Position numbers and translations under genes: made by a program. This document shows, piece by piece, positions 1-7,107 of a DNA stretch of 64,000 bases. The notes beneath the pieces are model-generated. The model was not told the DNA's origin. It saw only the letters and a list, made by a program, of their open reading frames with translations, and did not search any database. The DNA comes from a virus. Positions within the stretch are counted from its first letter, which is position 1, and every line of letters begins with the position of its first letter. The stretch spans positions 1 to 64,000 of the IMG/VR virus record IMGVR_UViG_3300018416_000011; one strand, 5' to 3'.

Positions 1-492
1 ACTAAACCATTGACCGGGTCTCCAATCAGATAATTGAATCATGTATCTTTCTACAGTACTTGGGTCTTCAAAGTTCCATTTTTCTAATTTGTCCATGTGC
101 AAGTTCCATACTTGACCTGGATTCTGTACATGAATTCTAGTCATCATATCATCTAAACCAAACTGATCTGCAATTGCTTGTATGCTTGGTGGCACTTCCC
201 AGTTAAGATTACTGACAACATAGTCAATACCATAACCTGTCTTTTCTAAGTCATAGTCTTCAGTCTTAAATTCATCTTCTCCTCTGACTTTAGATTCTTT
301 TTTAGGGTTGCCTCTCGTACGCCATGTTGCTTCTTTAGACTCTGCTACAACTTTGTCTAATTCTTCTTGTGTGATGCTACTCAAATCAATTACGCCTACT
401 CTATCGACTGTATCATAGAGAGGATGCATCAAATCAGGGTCAAAGTGATAATTGCTTCTTTGTTTTAATTGTTCCCAACTGCTTTGTGTCAT
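1..492 (-). CDS. 2OG-Fe(II) oxygenase-like protein, 3' end cut off by window
   Basis: The first 164 residues are visible and the C-terminus runs off the left edge. The ATG at 492-490 overlaps the stop of the upstream gene (ATGA), so it is the last visible cistron of the left-end cassette. Residues 125-155 hold the stretch VWNLHMDKL, with an HxD pair of the kind that binds iron in 2-oxoglutarate oxygenases, followed by YMIQLSDWRPGQWF, which resembles the core strand of phage oxygenases of the aspartyl/asparaginyl beta-hydroxylase type. The distal iron-binding His and the 2OG-binding Arg would lie beyond the window, so the assignment is provisional. A hydroxylation step acting with the neighbouring transferases is possible but is inference. 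Confidence 0.5.
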   Translation of the reverse strand, partial: MTQSSWEQLKQRSNYHFDPDLMHPLYDTVDRVGVIDLSSITQEELDKVVAESKEATWRTRGNPKKESKVRGEDEFKTEDYDLEKTGYGIDYVVSNLNWEVPPSIQAIADQFGLDDMMTRIHVQNPGQVWNLHMDKLEKWNFEDPSTVERYMIQLSDWRPGQWFS

Positions 493-1109
493 ATTACTTT
501 TATTCCAATATCTTTTAGATTGTAGTCTTGCTGATATTCTTCTGGTGGCCTATTGATTTTTAATATATCTGCTAAATCTAAATTATCTTTCGGGCTAATG
601 CCACCATATCTTTTCCATGCATTGACGATATCTCTGTTTTGATCGTCTACAATCTTACTCATTTCTCTTAAATTCACATAATATTTATGATAGAGAGGGT
701 ATGTAATATCAAAGTGTCCACATCTTACCCACCAACCCAAACATGCATCATTATCTCTGTGAACTAAAACAATAGGGCAGTCTGGCCAGTTATCTTTTAG
801 AAAGTCTATGTGATGTGCGAACACATGACTCTTAATAATACGCACACCTTCGCCTGAAAAAGGTCTATCAAACTCTGCTTCACATTCTTCTTTTGTATAC
901 TTGTTAAGAAACAAAAAGAAATCTCCGAACTCCATGCCTGGATCAAAGTATGCACCAATATGCATTAAGTCTAGTTGCCCACTAGCATCATGCCAATACT
1001 CTCTGTCTTCACTAGCATCACTTTGATCTATAGAATCACTGTAGTAGATGTTTTTACATACACTACTCCATTTAGATCCGGGTGCCCCTGCTACAAAAAT
1101 ATATTTCAT
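489..1109 (-). CDS. Sulfotransferase-like P-loop protein A
   Basis: This 206-residue protein begins MKYIFVAGAPGSKWSS, a P-loop-like phosphate-binding turn directly after the first beta strand, as in the 5'-phosphosulfate loop of sulfotransferases. Near residues 90-125 it has IKSHVFAHH and then PIVLVHRDNDACLGWW, which resembles the 3'-phosphate-binding region (strand, then Arg, then helix) of that fold. Starts and stops overlap both neighbours by 4 bp, indicating translational coupling. The acceptor is unknown. It could instead bind another 3'-phosphonucleotide donor; see the cassette finding. Confidence 0.5.
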   Translation of the reverse strand: MKYIFVAGAPGSKWSSVCKNIYYSDSIDQSDASEDREYWHDASGQLDLMHIGAYFDPGMEFGDFFLFLNKYTKEECEAEFDRPFSGEGVRIIKSHVFAHHIDFLKDNWPDCPIVLVHRDNDACLGWWVRCGHFDITYPLYHKYYVNLREMSKIVDDQNRDIVNAWKRYGGISPKDNLDLADILKINRPPEEYQQDYNLKDIGIKVI

Positions 1110-1771
1110 ACGTTTCTTTCTTCCTTAGTTCTAATACCGTCCCACACCTCTTTGTCAAGCCAATGTTCGTCTACATATTTGACATACTTATGATTTGCAT
1201 CTTCCCAAATAAATTTCATTATATCTGGATTATCATATGCAACTGGAAAGTCTAAAATTTTACTTACATATCTTAGATAATAAGCCTTATGTAAAAAGAA
1301 TGCTTCATGGTCTAAGAAATGCACATTATAATCTAATAGATTTGTATAGTAATAGTTAAGTGCTATCGGCAGAGTTACTTCTTTTCTAACTCTTTTCTGT
1401 TGTTCTACGTTTATGTTTTTATCTCTTACGATTATACCTATTGTAACATCAATGCCTAGTTTAATACATTCGTCTGCAAACTCTTTTATTTTAGGTGTAT
1501 AACGTGTGCCATCGTACATGAATGGACAACTGACGTTTGCTACCCAGTAATTATGTTTACTAAAATCAAAATCTTTTAGACGTTCAGGATAAACCCAATA
1601 CTCAGCAAATGTTTCTTCATCACTGGGTACCCAATACTTTTCATTTAATTCTTCCCAGCCGCCTACGTCATCATGTAAACTAAACAGTCTACTGAATAAA
1701 TGATTACCAGACCCTTGTGGACCTGTAATGATTAAGATTTTTTTACTTGTGATATCTTTGCTGTCCAACAT
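1106..1771 (-). CDS. Sulfotransferase-like P-loop protein B
   Basis: This 221-residue protein has an N-terminal strand and loop KILIITGPQGSGNHLFSRL (residues 11-29), typical of sulfotransferase-like P-loop proteins in phage and capsule clusters. There is a second conserved-looking segment around IIVRDKNINVEQQKR. It is a second, divergent copy of the fold next to protein A, so the pair may act on different acceptors or as a heteromer. It overlaps the 3' end of the cupin gene by 29 bp. No Shine-Dalgarno sequence is obvious, so translation is probably coupled. Function is inferred from fold-level resemblance only. Confidence 0.5.
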   Translation of the reverse strand: MLDSKDITSKKILIITGPQGSGNHLFSRLFSLHDDVGGWEELNEKYWVPSDEETFAEYWVYPERLKDFDFSKHNYWVANVSCPFMYDGTRYTPKIKEFADECIKLGIDVTIGIIVRDKNINVEQQKRVRKEVTLPIALNYYYTNLLDYNVHFLDHEAFFLHKAYYLRYVSKILDFPVAYDNPDIMKFIWEDANHKYVKYVDEHWLDKEVWDGIRTKEERNV

Positions 1772-2414
1772 ATGTTCTAATTTTTAATGGGTTAATTTCA
1801 TCTGTAGGGCCTGTACCACTGTCTGGCGCCCATACAAACACGATTACATCTTCGTCTTTGTCACAGATAAAGTTATGTAAACAATTTCTACGCATGAAAA
1901 ATACTTCGCCTTCGTTGACATCATAAAATTCTTTGTTGTCTAATTCTATCTTGCCATTGCCTTTGATGACTAGTCCAACTCTGTGAGAAGGGTGCGTGTG
2001 TAATGTCTGATACATACCTGCAGGAAAATGCACATAGTTAATAACAGGGTCACCTAATCTACCTGGATTGATTGCTGTAGTATTTGTGCCGCCGTCCATA
2101 TAACTTAAGTTACCTATGTCTAAACATTCTTGTATAAAAATGCGACTTTCTAATAAACTAAGTCCTGGAAACTCAACGATACATGCAGAGCCTTGTTCTC
2201 CGCAAGATATTGTAAAATTATCTCCTGTATTGACACATGCATTTTTATTTGTTAATGTAATGTTATTGCTTTCAAAACTAGCATTTCTTAACATAACATA
2301 CGCCATACCAATTGGTTTATAAGTCTTAAGTTCATTGGCTTCTAATTTGATAATCGTCATGTTGTAACGATCTTTTATGTCTAACGTTCCAAAAACGTTT
2401 ACCATTCCTTTCAT
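1743..2414 (-). CDS. Cupin-domain protein
   Basis: This 223-residue protein has a C-terminal cupin barrel. Motif 1 is visible as LHTHPSHRVGLVIKGNGKI, with the HxH metal ligands. Motif 2 is visible as GEVFFMRRNCLHNF, with the third His. The N-terminal 110 residues have no recognised domain and may be a degenerate first cupin. The ATG overlaps the upstream stop (TAATG) and is preceded by GGAG at a good distance. Cupins are isomerases, dioxygenases or binding proteins, so no specific reaction can be named. It sits between the kinase/nucleotidyltransferase and the sulfotransferase-like genes. Confidence 0.7.
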   Translation of the reverse strand: MKGMVNVFGTLDIKDRYNMTIIKLEANELKTYKPIGMAYVMLRNASFESNNITLTNKNACVNTGDNFTISCGEQGSACIVEFPGLSLLESRIFIQECLDIGNLSYMDGGTNTTAINPGRLGDPVINYVHFPAGMYQTLHTHPSHRVGLVIKGNGKIELDNKEFYDVNEGEVFFMRRNCLHNFICDKDEDVIVFVWAPDSGTGPTDEINPLKIRTYVGQQRYHK

Positions 2415-3190
2415 TATAATACTCCGTCTTGTCTCATTTGTTCACGTATTTTAGTTGCACTTATATCATGTACTTCACGTTCAAACGTTTCTTGTTCGAT
2501 TTTGTATCCTACATCTCTACCATATGTGATGTTTAATAAGTTAGGCACAACTTGTATTTTTACTTTTCCTGCATGTTTGTATAAAACTTGTTGTAAATTT
2601 TCTACTACTTCATACGCCGGAAAAGGATTATTAATATCTATGGGCATATCTCTGACCATTAAAAAAACTTGTCCGTGTTTTGCTATTGCTCTATCAAATA
2701 ATGCTTGATGTCCTCCATGCCATGGTTGCCATCTACCTAACATTTGAGTTGTAGGTGCTGTATTATCCCATATAAATCTTTGTCCTATTTCATATGCAAT
2801 AATTTTTGCATCTATATCACCTCGTTTTTCATGTATATTATAGTCTGTAGCAATTGGTCTTTCAAATATTTGATTTGTGTCTTCAAATATACCTTCTTCA
2901 ATTGTATCGACAAAGATTTCATAATCAGCACTAAATTCTTTTCTTGCTTTTTTAAAAGGACAAATAAAATCTGCGATTGCAATTTTACCATTGTCTTCGG
3001 CTTCTTTACAAAGATTATCCATTCTTTGTTTTTGTCTTAATCTACCTTCTTCTGAAAAGTCCCAGTCATTTACATCACTGCGAACCTGATCAGCATTAAA
3101 CCAGGCAACATTGTCACCTAAGTATTCAACTAGTCGTTTTGCTAGATATGTCTTACCACTTCCGGGTAGACCAAATATTAATACTCTCAT
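2414..3190 (-). CDS. APS-kinase-like / HIGH-type nucleotidyltransferase fusion
   Basis: Residues 1-110 look like adenylylsulfate kinase: Walker A GLPGSGKT (7-14), a FNADQVRSDV segment (31-40) matching the family's DGDNVR region, and ADFICPFKKARKEF (73-86) matching its AFISPYxxxR region. Residues 148-258 form a short HIGH-superfamily nucleotidyltransferase with GRWQPWHGGH (His158 and His161) and ISATKIRE (243-250). The order resembles bifunctional PAPS synthetases, but the second half is far shorter than ATP sulfurylase (about 110 versus about 390 residues). APS-kinase homologues also phosphorylate cytidine diphosphoramidate at the 3' position in Campylobacter (Cj1415). Given the adjacent C26 amidotransferase, that is an alternative to sulfate activation. 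Overlaps at both ends couple it to its neighbours. Confidence 0.75.
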   Translation of the reverse strand: MRVLIFGLPGSGKTYLAKRLVEYLGDNVAWFNADQVRSDVNDWDFSEEGRLRQKQRMDNLCKEAEDNGKIAIADFICPFKKARKEFSADYEIFVDTIEEGIFEDTNQIFERPIATDYNIHEKRGDIDAKIIAYEIGQRFIWDNTAPTTQMLGRWQPWHGGHQALFDRAIAKHGQVFLMVRDMPIDINNPFPAYEVVENLQQVLYKHAGKVKIQVVPNLLNITYGRDVGYKIEQETFEREVHDISATKIREQMRQDGVL

Positions 3191-3738
3191 AGTATAAAAC
3201 TCCTAAGGTCGTCAGGTAAAACAGGATCTTGCATTCTTTCAGGATGCCAAACTAGTCCCCAAAGTTTTCTGTTTTTGTGTCTAAATGCTTCAATACTTCC
3301 ATCATCGGCGTGTGCAATAGCATTTAAATCTGCGCCAACTTCCTTTAACTGATTCATGTGAAAACTATTTACTTCGTACTTCTCACCTTCTAAAATAATC
3401 CCGTGAGTAGTATCGTAATGATTTTCTATTGTGCTATTAACTCCTTGCTCTAATTCGTTAATAAGAAATGCACCGTGACAAACTCCTAATACAGGTTTGT
3501 CTTGTATATAACATTGCGTTAATACTTTTGTTTCGACTAGTATTCTTTGAGGACTTGCGTCTCCACCTGTTAAGATTACTAAGTCTAAATCTCTAACTAA
3601 TTTTTTATAGTCTTGTTCTATTATGTTAGGGATATAAAAAAACGTATGATCACTTAACAGGCTGTACCAACCGTGTTCTAAGCAATCATACGCCACGTTG
3701 TTATAATGTAATATCCTCTGTGATAGACCGATATTCAC
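3187..3738 (-). CDS. Class I (C26) glutamine amidotransferase-like hydrolase
   Basis: This 183-residue protein has the class I amidotransferase triad: the nucleophile elbow PVLGVCHGAFL (Cys87) and WHPERM (His165, Glu167), with an oxyanion-side TGGD at 57-60. The start, MNIGLSQR followed by a HGWYSLL / IPN pattern, resembles the capsule-locus subfamily that includes the gamma-glutamyl-CDP-amidate hydrolase of Campylobacter (Cj1417); this is recalled similarity, not a computed alignment. The start codon is GTG, 13 nt after the upstream stop, with only a weak AGAAG ribosome site. The next ATG upstream in frame is followed at once by a stop. A general gamma-glutamyl amide hydrolase role is the alternative. 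Confidence 0.75.
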   Translation of the reverse strand: MNIGLSQRILHYNNVAYDCLEHGWYSLLSDHTFFYIPNIIEQDYKKLVRDLDLVILTGGDASPQRILVETKVLTQCYIQDKPVLGVCHGAFLINELEQGVNSTIENHYDTTHGIILEGEKYEVNSFHMNQLKEVGADLNAIAHADDGSIEAFRHKNRKLWGLVWHPERMQDPVLPDDLRSFIL

Positions 3739-3751
3739 TACATACTTCTGC

Positions 3752-4450
3752 TTACCAACCGTATGCTTCTGATACTAATTTTTGTCCTTCTGCATTATGG
3801 CTAGTGTTTTTGCATGAAATTTCATACAAGTCTTTACGCATGTTTGAAACAAGTTCTTCGATACGTGCTTGAGTTTCAGCATCACCGACTAAAGTTTCTA
3901 ACTTCATTGCGCCGATTGTGCTGTGGAAACCTTCGTCTTTAGCAATTTTAGCATAACGAGTTGAGATAAACTCATCATCGATTACTTCTGCCATTGTGTT
4001 CCAAACGGCTTCTGCACGACCTTCTGCAACTAATTGATATGCGGCAAGAGCGGCTGGATCAGAATCAGCACCATACTTTTCTAAAAGGCTTGCACCTTTA
4101 GCAGTAGGCTTTGCTTCTTCAGCGGCGATTGCTTCTGCAACATCAATCTCTTCACCTTTGATATGTTCAATAACTTCTTTTACTAAACGAAAATGAATTG
4201 CTTCATCGTTTGCTTGTTTAGTTAAGTTTTGAAGTTCAACAGGATCTGCATCAGCAGGCATAGATGCAATATTATTACTAATCTCTACCATGTTCATTCT
4301 TTCGTTAACCATACGTCCAACAAAGTGTTCTACCAACGCATCCTCGTCAGGCATGTTGTCGAAATACTCTGCAACGTTAAGTTGACTTGCTTTGAATAAT
4401 GCTTGATTGCCTTCGACAATACTAGCAACAAATTCTTTGTTTGATTTCAT
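3752..4450 (-). CDS. Ferritin-like diiron protein
   Basis: This 232-residue protein is mostly helical, with two ExxH-type motifs, NDEAIHF and KDEGFHS, each following a helix with a suitably placed Glu (MVNERMNMVE and GRAEAVWNT). This is the ligand pattern of a four-helix diiron protein. The chosen ATG (4450-4448) has AAGGAG 6-8 nt upstream. A longer frame from 4489 would run through this ribosome site and is rejected. A late promoter lies 45 nt upstream. The family includes ferritins, rubrerythrins, MiaE-type hydroxylases and N-oxygenases, so the substrate cannot be predicted. It heads the transcription unit that runs into the left-end cassette. Confidence 0.65.
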   Translation of the reverse strand: MKSNKEFVASIVEGNQALFKASQLNVAEYFDNMPDEDALVEHFVGRMVNERMNMVEISNNIASMPADADPVELQNLTKQANDEAIHFRLVKEVIEHIKGEEIDVAEAIAAEEAKPTAKGASLLEKYGADSDPAALAAYQLVAEGRAEAVWNTMAEVIDDEFISTRYAKIAKDEGFHSTIGAMKLETLVGDAETQARIEELVSNMRKDLYEISCKNTSHNAEGQKLVSEAYGW

Positions 4451-4495
4451 ATTATTCTCCTTAAGGGTTGTAGTAATTAAAATAATCACTACTAG

Positions 4496-4503
4496 TATTT
4501 ATC
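4496..4503 (-). promoter_or_regulatory. T4-type late promoter, GATAAATA
   Basis: The minus strand reads GATAAATACTAG, one base off the T4 late consensus TATAAATA. It ends 45 nt before the ATG of the ferritin-like gene, which has a good ribosome site, and probably drives the whole left-end cassette. Confidence 0.75.
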
Positions 4504-4540
4504 TCTGGGATTGAGAAAAATATACGCACTTCATAAAAAT

Positions 4541-4548
4541 TATAAATA
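4541..4548 (+). promoter_or_regulatory. T4-type late promoter, TATAAATA
   Basis: Exact TATAAATA, 36 nt upstream of the methyltransferase ATG. A TATTTATA at 4548-4555 gives a second exact copy on the minus strand, so this 134-bp gap is a divergent late promoter region. Confidence 0.8.
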
Positions 4549-4584
4549 TATTTATACAATTTACAGTAAGGACAAAAAAATTCG

Positions 4585-5328
4585 ATGAATAGCAAAATTT
4601 TTAACTTGGTTATGGAAAATTTAGATGAGGCACTGAACTTACCTAAATACGATCACATCAGAACTAATCTCAATGAGAAAACTACGTTTGAAGAAATGGC
4701 TATTACTCCAGTCAAGTTTGATAAGTTCAAAGAAGATATTTTAGCAACAATGGACTTAGATGCAAAAATTAGATGGGAAGGCACTATCGAATCTGTTGTT
4801 GATCAACTAGACATCAAATACTCTAGTATGTTTTTCGGTGAAATTTGGAAGCCACAGACAGAAATATATAGTTATACAGGCTGGCAGTTAGTTGATGAAG
4901 TTAAAAAACTTAATCCTAAAGCAGTATTAGATGTAGGTTGCGGATACAATCAATTTAAAGAACGTATACCAAACTTGATCGGCATTGATCCTTATAACAA
5001 TATGTCAGACTATCAAGTTGATGTTTTAGAATATGCAAATGTTGATGAACACTTTGATGCAATTATAGCATTAGGATCTATTAACTTTAATAGTATTGAA
5101 GATATTAGAGTGAGATTAGCAAACTGTAATAAGTTACTTGCTAAAGGTGGTAAGATGTTCTTTAGAGTCAATCCAGGTATTCAACATAAGAACGGGCCTT
5201 GGGTAGAAGTATTTGAGTGGAGTTTTGAAGTTGCTCACAACTTTGCTAAAGAGTTTGGATTAGAACTAGAGACGTTCAAACAAGATGCTAATGACAGAAA
5301 GTATTTTGTTTACAGTAAACCTGCTTAA
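4585..5328 (+). CDS. Class I SAM-dependent methyltransferase
   Basis: This 247-residue protein has motif I AVLDVGCGYNQF at about residues 112-123, an acidic motif II after LIGIDPY, and the typical HFDAIIALGSINF and LAKGGKMFFRV strands of a Rossmann methyltransferase. The first 100 residues form an accessory N-terminal region with no recognised family. AAGGA precedes the ATG. It is divergent from, and shares a promoter region with, the ferritin-like gene, so it may be expressed together with the left-end cassette and add a methyl group to its product. A nucleic acid or small-molecule target is equally possible. The 3' end overlaps the convergent small gene by 4 bp. Confidence 0.8.
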   Translation: MNSKIFNLVMENLDEALNLPKYDHIRTNLNEKTTFEEMAITPVKFDKFKEDILATMDLDAKIRWEGTIESVVDQLDIKYSSMFFGEIWKPQTEIYSYTGWQLVDEVKKLNPKAVLDVGCGYNQFKERIPNLIGIDPYNNMSDYQVDVLEYANVDEHFDAIIALGSINFNSIEDIRVRLANCNKLLAKGGKMFFRVNPGIQHKNGPWVEVFEWSFEVAHNFAKEFGLELETFKQDANDRKYFVYSKPA

Positions 5329-5519
5329 CCTCGTTTAACTAAACGTAAACTTCCTATTCTATAGTCAGGAATATTATACATCTTTTTCATTAATTGTCTT
5401 GCTTCAAAATGTGTTTGAGCAGAGACAGTGAAGTCCATGTTGCCTGTGTATCCCGGTTGCTGTACAAACACAGTTGCGGCATAAAGATGATATGGCTTGA
5501 CAACTTCAGATGCTCTCAT
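5325..5519 (-). CDS. Small conserved-type phage protein
   Basis: This 64-residue basic protein starts MRASEVVKPYHLY and contains an alternating beta-like segment ending in YRIGSLRLVKRG. The start resembles the other head-interior candidates in this region (MRATEF, MRINEI) but lacks the following [I/L]xE site. It follows the next gene by one base and belongs to the same leftward unit. Function unknown. Confidence 0.65.
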   Translation of the reverse strand: MRASEVVKPYHLYAATVFVQQPGYTGNMDFTVSAQTHFEARQLMKKMYNIPDYRIGSLRLVKRG

Positions 5520-5520
5520 C

Positions 5521-5835
5521 TTACTTCTTCGGCTTGTTGCTTACGTTCTTTGCTTTACCCCTGCGATTCTTATTAGGGTCATTCTTTTTCTTTCTTTTGA
5601 CTGCGTTTCCAATTGCTTTCTTGCCACCAGAGTTACGTAGACTTGCGGCTTTACTTTTAGATAAACACTTAGGTTTGCCTTTGCCTTTACCATCACCGCA
5701 TTTACCTACACGTTCGCCTTTGGTATTGTATCTATCCCAACCACCGCCTCCGGCACCACCGTCTTTGCCTTTGCCGAACCAGGCTCGTAAATCTTCTTGG
5801 ATAATTGACTCAGTTAAGATTTCATTAATACGCAT
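5521..5835 (-). CDS. Basic Lys/Gly-rich protein with LTE N-terminal signature
   Basis: This protein has 104 residues from the ATG at 5835-5833, which overlaps the upstream stop as TAATG. A longer frame from 5871 would only add codons inside the upstream gene. It begins MRINEILTES, a close match to the capsid-targeting type of N-terminus. It continues with a Gly-rich acidic/basic linker, a two-cysteine block (GKCGDGKGKGKPKCLSKSKA) and a strongly basic tail. The Cys block resembles short phage domains of the DUF5872 type. Small, basic and late-expressed, it is a candidate packaged DNA-associated protein. Function is inferred. Confidence 0.7.
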   Translation of the reverse strand: MRINEILTESIIQEDLRAWFGKGKDGGAGGGGWDRYNTKGERVGKCGDGKGKGKPKCLSKSKAASLRNSGGKKAIGNAVKRKKKNDPNKNRRGKAKNVSNKPKK

Positions 5836-7094
5836 TATTTTTTCTTCTTTTTCTTTCCGCCAGTGCCCCAATTGGATGCACCTACTTTACGACACTTAAC
5901 TAAAGCACCAGATGCGTATGCACTAGGCCATACTTTATATCTGCTTTTGACTTTGTGATAACAAGCATCTTTTTTGCCTGCGGCTTCGTCAAACTGTTCT
6001 TCTGTAATCATATCTCCTGCTTCTTCATCTTCATAGATACTCTTTTCTAATTTTCCGTGTTTCGGTGTGAAGAACGTCAATAGTTTATCAAACTTATCTT
6101 TACTCATAATAGCCACTTGTTGTAATCTTTCTCTGTCTTGTGGCTTGACATTCATGTACATTTCTGTAAACAAATTGATATCTTTTAATGGTAAAATAAC
6201 TTCTGAACCGTCTAAAAACTTAATTGGGTGATCGCCGTCTACGTCTTGGGCTTTTCTTAGTTGCATTAAAATATGCGGGACTTTATCTTTTTCAGGATCT
6301 TCTGGCTTTTCATCTTCTTCTTCATCATCGTCATCATCATGTCTTGCCTTTCGTTTTGCTTCGTCAATCTCGTCCCAAGCAAATGCTTCTGATAAGCCAG
6401 ATAATCTTTTAATATCTTCTGATATTTCTGATTGTGGCACATCACTTATTTCTCCGAAGCCAATCATATCTGTCAACTCATCAAAAGTTATAGGAAAAGA
6501 TTTACCGTTTCTATTCTCTATTTCATATTCTGCTGGACCACCATAAGTATCAAGACCTATAATTTTTAAAACTTTTACTTTGCCTAACTCAGGATGATCA
6601 ACAATATCACCAGGTATAGGTAAAAAAGTAATATTATAATCTGTCATTAATTGATGCCTTAATATTGCTTTCTGTGTGCGATCACCATTTGGGTCATTTA
6701 ATAAATCAATTTCCTCAACCCCTGTAAAACCAGACTCTGTTAGTCCAGATAATCTTTTAATATCTTCTAATGATTCATCGACTTTAGGGTCATTGCGTTT
6801 TTTGCTGATGACTTCTCCTGTGTTTCCGCATGATGTACAACCTTCTCCCTTACAACTAGGACATACTTGGGGATTTCCCCCTTCTGGTTTTGTATGACCA
6901 TGTGCTGGATCATATTTCTTTAGTTCTCTTTCAGTACTGTGTTTACTGTTAGTCGTAGGCTTTTTACCTTCATATGTGTTAGTATCACTACGAGCATCAC
7001 TAGCAATACCCATTACCATGCCAGGAGAACCGTCTCCCTTATATGAGTTTTCACTCAAATAGTTTAATCCTGCTGTCTTTTTATACTTGTCCAT
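5835..7094 (-). CDS. Multi-motif head-interior candidate with DnaJ-type zinc knuckle
   Basis: This protein has 419 residues from the ATG at 7094-7092. A GTG at 7109 is also in frame but lies in the late promoter. Visible in order: a double CxxC knuckle VCPSCKGEGCTSCGNTG; DIKRLSGLTES; a middle region with ISEDIKRLSGLSEAF; an Asp/Glu-rich stretch; and a C-terminal Cys-containing basic block KKDACYHKVKSRYKVWPSAY ending in a Lys run. The C-terminal block resembles short repeats seen in other marine T4-like virion proteins. Two copies of the DIKRLSGL peptide, each followed by an LxE site, suggest processing by a gp21-like prohead protease. No enzymatic function recognised. Confidence 0.75.
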   Translation of the reverse strand: MDKYKKTAGLNYLSENSYKGDGSPGMVMGIASDARSDTNTYEGKKPTTNSKHSTERELKKYDPAHGHTKPEGGNPQVCPSCKGEGCTSCGNTGEVISKKRNDPKVDESLEDIKRLSGLTESGFTGVEEIDLLNDPNGDRTQKAILRHQLMTDYNITFLPIPGDIVDHPELGKVKVLKIIGLDTYGGPAEYEIENRNGKSFPITFDELTDMIGFGEISDVPQSEISEDIKRLSGLSEAFAWDEIDEAKRKARHDDDDDEEEDEKPEDPEKDKVPHILMQLRKAQDVDGDHPIKFLDGSEVILPLKDINLFTEMYMNVKPQDRERLQQVAIMSKDKFDKLLTFFTPKHGKLEKSIYEDEEAGDMITEEQFDEAAGKKDACYHKVKSRYKVWPSAYASGALVKCRKVGASNWGTGGKKKKKK

Positions 7095-7099
7095 ATTAA

Positions 7100-7107
7100 T
7101 ATTTATC
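7100..7107 (-). promoter_or_regulatory. Late promoter GATAAATA ending 5 nt before the start codon
   Basis: GATAAATATTAATATG on the minus strand. With T4 geometry (octamer at -13 to -6) the transcript would begin at the A of the ATG at 7094. The octamer overlaps the stop of the upstream radical SAM gene. Confidence 0.7.

Noticed and set aside
2414-3738. Plain sulfate-assimilation cassette
   Set aside because: The C26 amidotransferase and the short HIGH-type domain do not fit ATP sulfurylase/CysC assimilation; kept only as an alternative to the phosphoramidate idea.
5325-5519. Including the 64-residue protein in the [I/L]xE signature family
   Set aside because: It begins MRASEVVKP, which looks similar, but has no [I/L]xE site near the N-terminus.
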